Positions 7,541 through 14,600 of a DNA stretch of 21,523 nucleotides are shown piece by piece (the first letter of the stretch is position 1; each line of letters begins with the position of its first letter). This DNA is from Acetobacteraceae bacterium (GTDB lineage Bacteria > Pseudomonadota > Alphaproteobacteria > Acetobacterales > Acetobacteraceae), in NCBI GenBank assembly GCA_030039695.1, contig JASHVB010000495.1, positions 1 through 21,523 of the forward strand. Reading direction: 5' to 3'. The position numbers were made by a program, and so were the translations under genes. The notes below the pieces were generated by a model that saw nothing but the letters and a program-made list of their open reading frames with translations, had not been told where the DNA came from and did no database searches.

Positions 7541-8206
7541 CTACATCTGCACCACAGAATCGAGATCGAACGTCTGGCCGGTCGGGTTCTCGCCGATGCG
7601 TAGCGTGCCAGCCTTGGGGAAATTATACGGTGGCACCGGTAGGTTGAATGGCGCCGGCACGTCCTTCCACACGCGACCCGCGAGGTCGTATTTCGACCCG
7701 TGACATGGGCAAAAATATCCGCCCGGCCAGTTCGGTACGGGATCCGTCGCGTTGGGATTCGGCCTGTACTCCGGTAGGCAACCGAGATGGGTGCAGATGC
7801 CGACCAGCACCGCGAACTCCGGCTGCAGCGAACGATGCCAGTTCTTGGCATACGGGGGTTGCTGGTCGACCGTAGAATTCGGGTCGCTTAGCAGCGAAAT
7901 CACTTGCGGCGACTGCAGCGATTTCAACGCCGCCGCCGGCCGCCGCACCACCAAGATCGGCTTGCCGCGCCACAGTACGACGATCTGCTGTCCTTCCTCT
8001 AACTTGCTGATGTCCAAATCGATCGGCGCGCCGGCCGCCAGAACATCGGCCGAAGGATTCATGGAATCGACGAACGTCCATCCTAGCGCGATGGCGCCGA
8101 GGCCCGCGAAAGCACCCGTTACCAGCGTCAGAAAATCGTGACGGCCTGGTTCAGCGGCGTGTCCGCCGGACATATTGGGCAACACTGCGGACGCCTGCTC
8201 GGCCAT
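7541..8206 (-). CDS. petA: Rieske iron-sulfur subunit of the cytochrome bc1 complex
   Basis: This 221-residue protein carries the [2Fe-2S] cluster that takes an electron from ubiquinol and passes it to cytochrome c1, in the periplasmic part of complex III. Cluster ligands are intact: CTHLGC at 138-143 and CPCHGS at 166-171, with the cysteine pair that forms the stabilising disulfide (C143, C168). One membrane anchor spans about residues 27-45, ending with the DSMNPSAD hinge typical of alphaproteobacterial proteins. The segment before it reads GRHDFL, where the twin-arginine export motif usually reads RRDFL, so the second arginine is replaced by histidine. The ATG is preceded by GGAGA. The usual petB (cytochrome b) and petC (cytochrome c1) genes do not follow; the next gene is an isomerase-like gene. 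Confidence 0.96.
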   Translation of the reverse strand: MAEQASAVLPNMSGGHAAEPGRHDFLTLVTGAFAGLGAIALGWTFVDSMNPSADVLAAGAPIDLDISKLEEGQQIVVLWRGKPILVVRRPAAALKSLQSPQVISLLSDPNSTVDQQPPYAKNWHRSLQPEFAVLVGICTHLGCLPEYRPNPNATDPVPNWPGGYFCPCHGSKYDLAGRVWKDVPAPFNLPVPPYNFPKAGTLRIGENPTGQTFDLDSVVQM

Positions 8207-8381
8207 GTGGGTCTCCAGTTCTCGGTATGCCGCAAAAGGGCTCGTGCTACTAGCGCGAGGTGTGTCGGTCGGATGCGCGATGGATCCGGCGTTCGGCGCA
8301 GATGGTTCTGAATGCGATCACGTCTGAGCCGAACTCCACACTGCCTGCCTCCACGCCAATGCGTTCACATTGCCCGTTGTC

Positions 8382-8416
8382 ATTCGCAGCCCGCCGTGGC
8401 GCTGCGGACTGCGAAT
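8382..8416 (-). terminator. possible terminator after the GT9 gene
   Basis: ATTCGCAG at 8382-8389 pairs with CTGCGAAT at 8409-8416 around a 19-base loop that can itself pair partly. It lies about 50 bases after the stop of the glycosyltransferase gene on the minus strand, and before petA. There is no T-run. The rest of the 262-base gap (8207-8468) shows nothing else I can name and must hold the petA promoter. Confidence 0.35.
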
Positions 8417-8468
8417 CATAATACGGGGGTGCCGCCTATACCAACCCCTGCGCGCGACGTGAACCCCG

Positions 8469-9518
8469 CTAGCGCGCCGCCTTTTCCAATCTCGCAGGCA
8501 GGCCCTCCGGCCGCAGCGAACCGCGGTCACGCACCAGCACGGCCACCACCTGGTCCAGTGTGATCCGCGTGGCGCCATCAGCCGGGCCAGGCGGCGAAAT
8601 GATCGGCACGATGTTCGCGCTGTGATGCAGCACAGGCGTGGCGCCGAACAAAGCGTAGGCACGGGTACCGACCGCGGCGGCCATGTTCATGACGCCGGTG
8701 TCGTTGCCAGCGTAGAACGCGGACTCGGCGAGGATCGCAGCCGTCTCACCCAGGTGCCAGCCGAGCGCCGGAATCAGCCGATCCGCATGGCGGCCAAGCG
8801 CCGCGGCAATGTCGCGCGCCAGCGGCTCCTCGTTGCGGCCGCCAACCAGCACGATCGCCTGCCAGCCGCCATCGACCAGTGCCCGCGCCAGGCCGGCGAA
8901 CCGCGCTGCGCCCCATTGGCGGGTCGGTTCTGAGCTTCCGATTCCGAAGACCGCGAATGGGCGGGGCACGTCACGCAGCCGTTGTTGCACGGCCAGTCGA
9001 GCTGCGGGGGCTATGGGAAGACGTGGCTCGACCTCGGCGATGCGGACGCTCGTTGCCTGCAAATAGAGCGTCGCTCGCTGCAAGGGCCGGTTCCGTCGCC
9101 ATTGCTCGGTGCTGAGATAGGGTCCCTTGTTGAGGAACCAGCGCTGTGCCCCAATGCCGTAGCCCTGACGCAGCGGCACGCCGGCTGCCAGAGTGGCGAA
9201 TGCCAGGGTGGGACTGTGATGCAACAGCACGGCGGAGCTGAACCGGCCGGCGCGCAGCGCGCGAATCAGACGCCATACCCCCAGCGGACCGTCGTGCCGC
9301 CCGGAGCCGACGGCGGGATTGCGGTCGACCCAGATAATGTCGCGCACGGTGGCCTCGGCGGCAAAGATTTCGTCGGCGCGTGAACGCGGCTTGGCGACCA
9401 ATGTCACCGGCTCGCCCGCATGCTCCGCCAGGGCGCGGATATGGGGCAGATGCCAGATCATGTCGCCGATGCCGGGGAGCGGCTGCACCACGACTAGGCG
9501 TCGCGGCGCGGTGTTCAC
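8469..9518 (-). CDS. GT9 (heptosyltransferase-like) glycosyltransferase
   Basis: The 349-residue product is a GT-B fold glycosyltransferase of family 9, the group of ADP-heptose:LPS heptosyltransferases acting on the inner face of the plasma membrane. The N-terminal half starts VVVQPLPGIGDMIWHLPHIRAL, the family's acceptor-side glycine loop (PGIGD). The C-terminal half shows FGIGSSEPTRQW, IVLVGGRNEEPLA and the nucleotide-sugar site FYAGNDTGVMNMAAAVGTRAYALFG, where the D-T-G-x-x-[NH] pattern is typical. Length is normal. The start is a GTG at 9518 whose GTGA overlaps the stop of the O-antigen ligase-like gene by 4 bases, so translation is probably coupled; no independent ribosome binding site is obvious. 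The sugar transferred is unknown. Confidence 0.88.
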   Translation of the reverse strand: MNTAPRRLVVVQPLPGIGDMIWHLPHIRALAEHAGEPVTLVAKPRSRADEIFAAEATVRDIIWVDRNPAVGSGRHDGPLGVWRLIRALRAGRFSSAVLLHHSPTLAFATLAAGVPLRQGYGIGAQRWFLNKGPYLSTEQWRRNRPLQRATLYLQATSVRIAEVEPRLPIAPAARLAVQQRLRDVPRPFAVFGIGSSEPTRQWGAARFAGLARALVDGGWQAIVLVGGRNEEPLARDIAAALGRHADRLIPALGWHLGETAAILAESAFYAGNDTGVMNMAAAVGTRAYALFGATPVLHHSANIVPIISPPGPADGATRITLDQVVAVLVRDRGSLRPEGLPARLEKAAR

Positions 9519-10816
9519 GCGGCGGGCCGCGGCCAGCGCGCCTCAGCCATGCCCCAGCCGAGCAGGAAGAAGAACCAGCCACCCATCGGCATGGAAATGA
9601 AAGCGCTGGTGGACGCAAACGGCCAGAGTTGGATCACCGCGGCGGCGAACAAGCCAACCCGGAGCGGATCGGGGTCGTGCCACAGGCCGCGGGCCAGCGG
9701 CAGCAGCCAGGCGACGGCCAGCCCGCAAAACAGGGCGAGGCCGACGAACCCGCCATCGACCAGTGCCTCAGCGTAGAAATTGTGCGGGTGACTGGCGCAG
9801 ATCGTCGCGCCGCCATCATCCGGCAGCTTGCCGTCGAGGCTCGGGGCGAAATAGCGCGGCATCGGACAGGCGTATCGGAACCCGTCTCCCCCGGCGCCGC
9901 TGAACGGATGCTGAATGCCGATCTGCAGTGCCCGGGCGTAGAGCTCGCCATACTGACTCGAGCCGAAGCCCTGCATTTGGTGCGAGAACTGCTGCACTTG
10001 GCGATAATAGGCGCCGGGCGCGATGACCGGGGAGGCAGCGATCAGCAGCAAACCGGCCATGCCGGCGACGATCACCGCGGTGCGCAGGCGGCGCAGCAGC
10101 AACGCCGCGACGACGAGGCCGAAACCGGTCAGCAGCAGCGGCATGCGTTGGCCGATCAGCACCATAATACAGACGGCGAGCAGGAGCAGAACGATGGCGG
10201 CGATGGTGCGGCTCGACTTGCGCGCGGCAAGCAGCCGGGCTGCGATCGGGATCAGAGCGGGCAACAGAATGCGCGACAGCGGCGGCCCCGCACGGGGCTT
10301 GCCAAACGGCCCGGTGAGTACGTCCCCCCAGGCGGATCGCACGCCATAGAGGCTGCGGCCGAACAGGAACTGGATGGCGGATTGCAGGGCGATGTAGATG
10401 GTGGCTGCAAGGATGATCCAATAGAGCCAGCGACGCCCAGTGGGCGAGCGCAGCACCGAATGCTCCATGGCGGCGACCAGCAGCAGAAAGCGTAGCGTCA
10501 CGACCGCCTGCACCAGCGAGTCGGTGCCGCCAGCGCCCAGGCCGAGCGCCGGGACCGGGATTGAGCAAAGGACGACCCAGCCCCACCATGCCAGGCCCAC
10601 CAGGATCCAAGGCGTGCGCAACCACCCCCAGTCGCGCGCGAGGGTCGAGCGGGCGACGAAGCAGGCATCCGTGACGGCGATGGCGCCCTCGGCAAGTCCG
10701 TGCGCGTGCAGCAGCAGCAGCGGTGTGAGGAGGACGGCACCAATGGCGATGCCGTCTAGCGCCGGCAGCAACTGGTTGGAGCGGTCCGTGTCGGCAAGGG
10801 TTTGGGCTGTGGACAT
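9515..10816 (-). CDS. O-antigen ligase/polymerase-like membrane protein (Wzy_C/WaaL family)
   Basis: The 433-residue product is a multi-spanning inner-membrane protein with about ten to twelve hydrophobic segments and a large periplasmic loop in the C-terminal half. The loop contains the family's hallmark HPHNFYAEALVDGGFVGLAL, in which the histidine just before N and the following glycine are conserved in ligases. An upstream GQRMPLLLTG places an arginine at the base of a membrane helix, as in WaaL. These enzymes join lipid-linked polysaccharide to lipid A core or polymerise repeat units. The open frame extends far upstream, but the start is set at ATG 10816: AGGAA lies about ten bases before it, and the upstream extension overlaps the dioxygenase gene in another frame. 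Its stop overlaps the GT9 start. Confidence 0.85.
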   Translation of the reverse strand: MSTAQTLADTDRSNQLLPALDGIAIGAVLLTPLLLLHAHGLAEGAIAVTDACFVARSTLARDWGWLRTPWILVGLAWWGWVVLCSIPVPALGLGAGGTDSLVQAVVTLRFLLLVAAMEHSVLRSPTGRRWLYWIILAATIYIALQSAIQFLFGRSLYGVRSAWGDVLTGPFGKPRAGPPLSRILLPALIPIAARLLAARKSSRTIAAIVLLLLAVCIMVLIGQRMPLLLTGFGLVVAALLLRRLRTAVIVAGMAGLLLIAASPVIAPGAYYRQVQQFSHQMQGFGSSQYGELYARALQIGIQHPFSGAGGDGFRYACPMPRYFAPSLDGKLPDDGGATICASHPHNFYAEALVDGGFVGLALFCGLAVAWLLPLARGLWHDPDPLRVGLFAAAVIQLWPFASTSAFISMPMGGWFFFLLGWGMAEARWPRPAA

Positions 10817-10884
10817 GGGCGGTGGGTTCCTGCCAGTCCCGGTCCGGCGTAGCAAGGGCCGGCCATGCGCGGACTGCAGTGACG

Positions 10885-11778
10885 TCAGCGATCGCCCTCG
10901 GCGTTCTGCACCGTAAAGATCGAACCATAGCCGGTGCGACCCCAATCCGGCGGCACCGGGCACGGCGTCGGGTCCAGATGCGCTACGGGCGCTGGCCGGC
11001 CGCGGACAATCTCGCCTGTGTGGGTGGTTGGCGACGGCGCCGCCATCCAGGGGAATGCATCGGCCGAGCTGTACACGAAGAGGGCCACCGGCCGCACCCG
11101 GTCGGTAGCGTTGGCGCGCGAGGCGTGCACAGTGCGGCAGTGGATCGCGATGACGGTGCCGTCCGGGCCGGTTAGGTCCTCGGCCTGCGACAGGTCCACC
11201 GTCGTCATATCGGCGTCGCGGATCGATCCGGTCCATTTCCCGGCATCATCGCGGTGCACGAAAATCGGTCCGGTGTGAGTGCCGCGCACGCAGGTCAGCG
11301 GTCCTTGCTCGAGCGACACGTCGCCGAGATACACGCCGAGTGTCACCAGACTGTAGTTGGTGTGCGGCCATGCCGGAATGTCCTGGTGCCACTTCACCAC
11401 TTCGCCGGAACCGGGCCATTTGTAATTCAACTTGCTGCTGTGGAATTTCACGTCTGGGCCAACCAGGTCGGCCGCAATGTCTGCCAACACCGATTGGCTG
11501 GCGAAGCGCCAGAATTCCGCGTGGCGATCCACCAACGCGCGCAGCCGCCGCACATGCGGCCGGTTGGCACAATGCTGCGGCGCCAGGTCGAACGCCTCGT
11601 TCGACGCCGCATGGGCGCGGCTCTGCTCGATGAACTCCGAGGACAGAGCATGCAGACGCCGCAGCCAGGCGTCGGGGATCAACCGCTCGGCGGCGAGGAA
11701 GCCGGTCGCGAAATAGCGCTCGCGCTGCGACTGCGTCAGCACGCGCGGTGGATTGGCGACGATCGCGTCAGGCGTCAT
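10885..11778 (-). CDS. phytanoyl-CoA dioxygenase (PhyH) family oxygenase
   Basis: The 297-residue product is a predicted non-haem Fe(II)/2-oxoglutarate dioxygenase of the PhyH family, which hydroxylates small molecules or lipids. The iron-binding triad is visible: H131 and D133 in KWHQDIPAW, and H218 in HCRTVHASRAN. An arginine about ten residues later (R227 or R229) is suited to bind 2-oxoglutarate. The jelly-roll core runs from about residue 95 to 240. Its ATG overlaps the aroKB stop (ATGA, 11775-11778), implying coupled translation, and the O-antigen ligase-like gene begins 68 bases after its stop. The setting suggests a substrate in surface-glycan or lipid metabolism, but that is inference; many PhyH proteins have unknown substrates. 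Confidence 0.88.
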   Translation of the reverse strand: MTPDAIVANPPRVLTQSQRERYFATGFLAAERLIPDAWLRRLHALSSEFIEQSRAHAASNEAFDLAPQHCANRPHVRRLRALVDRHAEFWRFASQSVLADIAADLVGPDVKFHSSKLNYKWPGSGEVVKWHQDIPAWPHTNYSLVTLGVYLGDVSLEQGPLTCVRGTHTGPIFVHRDDAGKWTGSIRDADMTTVDLSQAEDLTGPDGTVIAIHCRTVHASRANATDRVRPVALFVYSSADAFPWMAAPSPTTHTGEIVRGRPAPVAHLDPTPCPVPPDWGRTGYGSIFTVQNAEGDR

Positions 11779-13454
11779 GCCGTGCAGCCCTCATCGCGCA
11801 GCAGGTCGGTAACCGCATCGACCGACACCTCGCTCGACGTGAATGCCTCGCCGATGCCACGCACCAGCACGAAATTGAGAGCTCCGTCGCGCACCTTCTT
11901 GTCTCGCCGCATGTGCCCGATCAGCGATGATGCGGAGATGCGCCGGTTCAGCATCGACAATTCCGCCGGAAGACCGACAGCGGCGATGTGCGACAGCACA
12001 CGGTCGGCGTCCGCCAACGAGCAATGACCGAGTCGCGCTGACAGTTTGAACGCGAGCCCAAGGCCGATCGCCACCCCCTCGCCGTGCAGCAGGCCGCCAT
12101 CGTAGCCGTATTCAGCTTCCAGCGCGTGACCGAAGGTGTGACCAAGGTTCAGCAGCGCACGGCCGTCATTCGGTTTCTCTTCGCGCTCGTCGTCGCCAAC
12201 CACCGCTGCCTTGAAAGCGCAGGCACGCTTGATCGCCTCAGCCTGTGCGTCGCGGTCGCCACCCACCACACCGGGACCATGGCGTTCGCACCAGGAGAAG
12301 AACGCGGCGTCGCCAATCAGCCCCGCCTTGGCGATCTCCGCATAGCCGGCGCGCAATTCGCGTGGCGGCAGCGTTTCCAGCGTCGTAGTGTCGGCCAACA
12401 CCATGCGCGGCTGGTAGAACGCGCCGACCAGGTTCTTGCCGCGTTTGGTGTTCACCGCCGTCTTGCCGCCGACCGACGAATCCACCTGCGAGAGCAGCGT
12501 GGTAGGGATTTGCACAAACGGCAGCCCGCGCAGTGCCGTCGCGGCGGCGAAACCCGCGAGGTCGCCGACGACGCCGCCGCCCAACGCGATGATGGTGGTG
12601 CGGCGTTCGACGCGCGCCTCCAGCAACTGGTCGAGCACGCCGAGATAGAAATCAAGGCTCTTCGACGCCTCACCCGGTGGCACGATGATCTGACTGGTGA
12701 CGACGCCGGTCTCCGCCAGGCCCTTCATCAGCGTGGGCAGATGCAACGCGGCGACGGTTTCGTCGCTGACGACGACGGCGCGCTTCTGCGGCAGTCGCGG
12801 CGCGAGCAACGCGCCAGCGCGTTCCAGCAGGTGCTCGCCGATGACGACGTCGTAAGTGGTGGATGGCAGTGCCACGGTCAGCCGGCGCGGCGGCTTCCAT
12901 GTGAGCAGCGCGTTCAGCACCTGCGTCGTCGTGGTGTCCGGACTCTCATCGCCACAATCGACGATGACATCCGCCTCAGCATAGACGGGATACCGCTGCT
13001 CGATGAGCCGCTGAAGAATCTCGTGGTGGTCCCCGTCGGCGAGCAGGGGACGATGCTCTCGCCCGGCGACGCGGCGCACCAGAGTGGGCAACGGGCAGCG
13101 CAACCAGATCGACACCGCATCGGTTCGAGCGGTAGCGCGCGTTTCCGCGTCCATGAATGCGCCGCCACCGAATGCCAGGACCAACGGATCGCCCGAGAGC
13201 AGTCGGCGGATGACTCGGCGCTCACCGTCGCGAAAAGCGCGCTCGCCATAGCGTTCGAACAGCTCGGGGATGGAGCACCCGGCGGCAAGTTCAATCTCGG
13301 TATCGGCGTCGCGGAATGGCAGGCCGAGTCGCGCCGCGAGGCGCCGGCCGATCGAGGTTTTGCCGGCGCCCATCAATCCGACCAACACAATGCTGCGGCC
13401 CGACAGCGTATCGGGCAGCGCAATTGTTTCACGAAGCGCGGTGTTGCGTGTCAT
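11775..13454 (-). CDS. aroKB: bifunctional shikimate kinase / 3-dehydroquinate synthase
   Basis: A 559-residue fusion of two shikimate-pathway enzymes. Residues about 18-185 are shikimate kinase (AroK): P-loop GLMGAGKT at 26-33, the shikimate-binding DADTEIE at 49-55, FGGGAF near 95-100 and the lid arginines in GREHRPLL. Residues about 190-559 are 3-dehydroquinate synthase (AroB), which cyclises DAHP: PPGEASKS, GGGVVGDLAGF, QVDSSVGGKT, GYAEIAKAGLIGD (metal-binding Glu), LNLGHTFGHALE and LHGEGVAIG (metal-binding His). No stop or frameshift separates the domains, so both are likely active. The ATG at 13454 is preferred; a GTG 18 bases upstream (13472) is possible, and neither has a clear ribosome binding site. 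The stop overlaps the dioxygenase start. XerD is divergent, as in many alphaproteobacteria with separate aroK and aroB. Confidence 0.95.
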   Translation of the reverse strand: MTRNTALRETIALPDTLSGRSIVLVGLMGAGKTSIGRRLAARLGLPFRDADTEIELAAGCSIPELFERYGERAFRDGERRVIRRLLSGDPLVLAFGGGAFMDAETRATARTDAVSIWLRCPLPTLVRRVAGREHRPLLADGDHHEILQRLIEQRYPVYAEADVIVDCGDESPDTTTTQVLNALLTWKPPRRLTVALPSTTYDVVIGEHLLERAGALLAPRLPQKRAVVVSDETVAALHLPTLMKGLAETGVVTSQIIVPPGEASKSLDFYLGVLDQLLEARVERRTTIIALGGGVVGDLAGFAAATALRGLPFVQIPTTLLSQVDSSVGGKTAVNTKRGKNLVGAFYQPRMVLADTTTLETLPPRELRAGYAEIAKAGLIGDAAFFSWCERHGPGVVGGDRDAQAEAIKRACAFKAAVVGDDEREEKPNDGRALLNLGHTFGHALEAEYGYDGGLLHGEGVAIGLGLAFKLSARLGHCSLADADRVLSHIAAVGLPAELSMLNRRISASSLIGHMRRDKKVRDGALNFVLVRGIGEAFTSSEVSVDAVTDLLRDEGCTA

Positions 13455-13481
13455 AGCCGCCAAGGCTAGCACACCGCCCGG

Positions 13482-13504
13482 CGGGCAGCCACGATGGCTG
13501 CCCG
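13482..13504. promoter_or_regulatory. perfect hairpin in the aroKB/xerD divergent region
   Basis: CGGGCAGCCA at 13482-13491 pairs with TGGCTGCCCG at 13495-13504: a perfect 10-bp stem with a CGA loop. It lies in the 75 bases between the aroKB start and the start of the small membrane-protein gene, so it could be an operator or an mRNA leader structure for either direction. Its role is unknown. Confidence 0.55.
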
Positions 13505-13529
13505 GTCCAGGAGGAGCGTCGAGCGGCTC

Positions 13530-13673
13530 ATGATCCGCGTGTTCCTGTTTGTCATCGCGATCGGGGCGGTGCTGCTAGTGGCGGGAATGTTCTATCTGGG
13601 CATGTTCCCGCCGAACCCAGCCTCGCACACGGTGCAGACGACGATCCCCACTGACAAAATCCAGAGCCACTGA
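13530..13673 (+). CDS. 47-residue single-span membrane protein upstream of xerD
   Basis: An ATG at 13530 opens a 47-codon frame whose product starts MIRVFLFVIAIGAVLLVAG, one clear membrane-spanning helix (about residues 3-25), followed by GMFPPNP and a short polar tail ending in DKIQSH. AGGAGG lies at 13509-13514, about 15 bases before the ATG, so spacing is longer than ideal. Its stop shares one base with the xerD start (TGATG), so the two are probably translationally coupled. Supporting a real gene: the hydrophobic pattern, the Shine-Dalgarno sequence, the exact overlap and the lack of any other gene here. The function is unknown, and small genes like this are easily missed. Confidence 0.65.
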   Translation: MIRVFLFVIAIGAVLLVAGMFYLGMFPPNPASHTVQTTIPTDKIQSH

Positions 13674-14548
13674 TGGACCGCCACGTCGAGGCGTTTCTTG
13701 AGATGCTGGCCGCAGAACGCGGCGCAGCACGCAACACGCTGGCGGCGTACGAGGCGGACCTGACGGACTTTGGCGCGTTCGCGGCCGGGCGGGGTTTTGC
13801 CGCGGCCGGCGCGGATGGTGACTCGCTGGCGGCGTATATTTCCGGGCTGCACGAGGCCGGCCTGTCCGCGCGCACGGCAGCGCGGCGGCTGTCGACGCTG
13901 CGGCAGTTCCATCGCTTCCTGCTGCGGGAAGGCGTGCGGGCGGATGACCCCACGGCGCTGCTCGACACGCCGCGGCTGCCTCGGTCGTTGCCGAAATACT
14001 TGAGCGAGACTGAGGTCGACGCGCTGCTGGATGCCGCCGGGCGGCGCGAGGGCCGAAGCGGCCTGCTGGCGCGGGCCGCGCTGGAGATCCTTTACGCAAC
14101 TGGGTTGCGTGTGTCGGAATTGCTGGCGTTGCCGCAAACGGCGCTGGCTGGCGACGCGGCGTTGCTGCTCATTCGCGGAAAAGGCGGGCGCGAGCGAATT
14201 GTGCCGCTGTCCGATGCGGCAAAGCAGGCTGCCGCGGCATTGGCCTCGGACACCGGCAAGCAGCGCTTCCTCTTCCCTGGACGCGATCCACGCAAGCCGA
14301 TGACGCGCCAGGCATTCTTTCTCCTCCTGAAGCGCGTGGCACTGAGGGCGGGGTTGGATCCTGCGCGCGTGTCACCGCACGTGCTGCGGCATTCGTTTGC
14401 ATCACACCTGCTCGCGCACGGCGCTGATTTACGCAGTTTGCAGCTTCTGCTGGGTCATGCGGATGTTGGCACCACGCAGATTTACACGCATGTGCTCGCG
14501 GAACGGCTACAGCGGCTCGTGGAGGCGCATCACCCGTTGGCTCGGTAG
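13673..14548 (+). CDS. xerD: tyrosine recombinase XerD
   Basis: A 291-residue tyrosine recombinase, the cytoplasmic enzyme that resolves chromosome dimers at dif together with XerC under FtsK control. The N-terminal core-binding domain occupies residues 1-95 and the catalytic domain about 105-285. Catalytic residues are all present: R146 (ATGLRVSEL), K170 (RGKGG), H236 and R239 (HVLRHSF), H262 (LGHADVGTTQIY) and nucleophile Y271. Length matches XerC/XerD, and there are no integrase-style extensions. XerD rather than XerC is chosen because of its position divergent from aroK/aroB, the usual place for xerD in alphaproteobacteria; sequence alone would not settle it. The ATG at 13673 overlaps the preceding small gene by one base. 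Confidence 0.88.
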   Translation: MDRHVEAFLEMLAAERGAARNTLAAYEADLTDFGAFAAGRGFAAAGADGDSLAAYISGLHEAGLSARTAARRLSTLRQFHRFLLREGVRADDPTALLDTPRLPRSLPKYLSETEVDALLDAAGRREGRSGLLARAALEILYATGLRVSELLALPQTALAGDAALLLIRGKGGRERIVPLSDAAKQAAAALASDTGKQRFLFPGRDPRKPMTRQAFFLLLKRVALRAGLDPARVSPHVLRHSFASHLLAHGADLRSLQLLLGHADVGTTQIYTHVLAERLQRLVEAHHPLAR

Positions 14549-14555
14549 GCTGAGC

Positions 14556-14582
14556 CTTCTCCGGCGCGAAGCGCGGGGGAAG
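14556..14582 (+). terminator. long hairpin between xerD and the monooxygenase gene
   Basis: CTTCTCCGGCGC at 14556-14567 pairs with GCGCGGGGGAAG at 14571-14582 (11 of 12 pairs, counting one G-T) around a GAA loop. It lies 8 bases after the xerD stop and 5 bases before the monooxygenase Shine-Dalgarno sequence. It could end the xerD transcript or shape the leader of the next gene; there is no T-run. Confidence 0.45.
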
Positions 14583-14600
14583 CGTAAGGTGGAGATTCCC

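Noticed and set aside
10817..11236. N-terminal extension of the O-antigen ligase-like frame
   Set aside because: It overlaps the dioxygenase gene on the same strand in another frame, is not membrane-like, and a good start with a ribosome binding site exists at 10816.
12084..13469. 461-codon plus-strand frame opposite aroKB
   Set aside because: It is a Gln/Arg-rich antisense shadow of the well-supported aroKB gene, caused by high GC.
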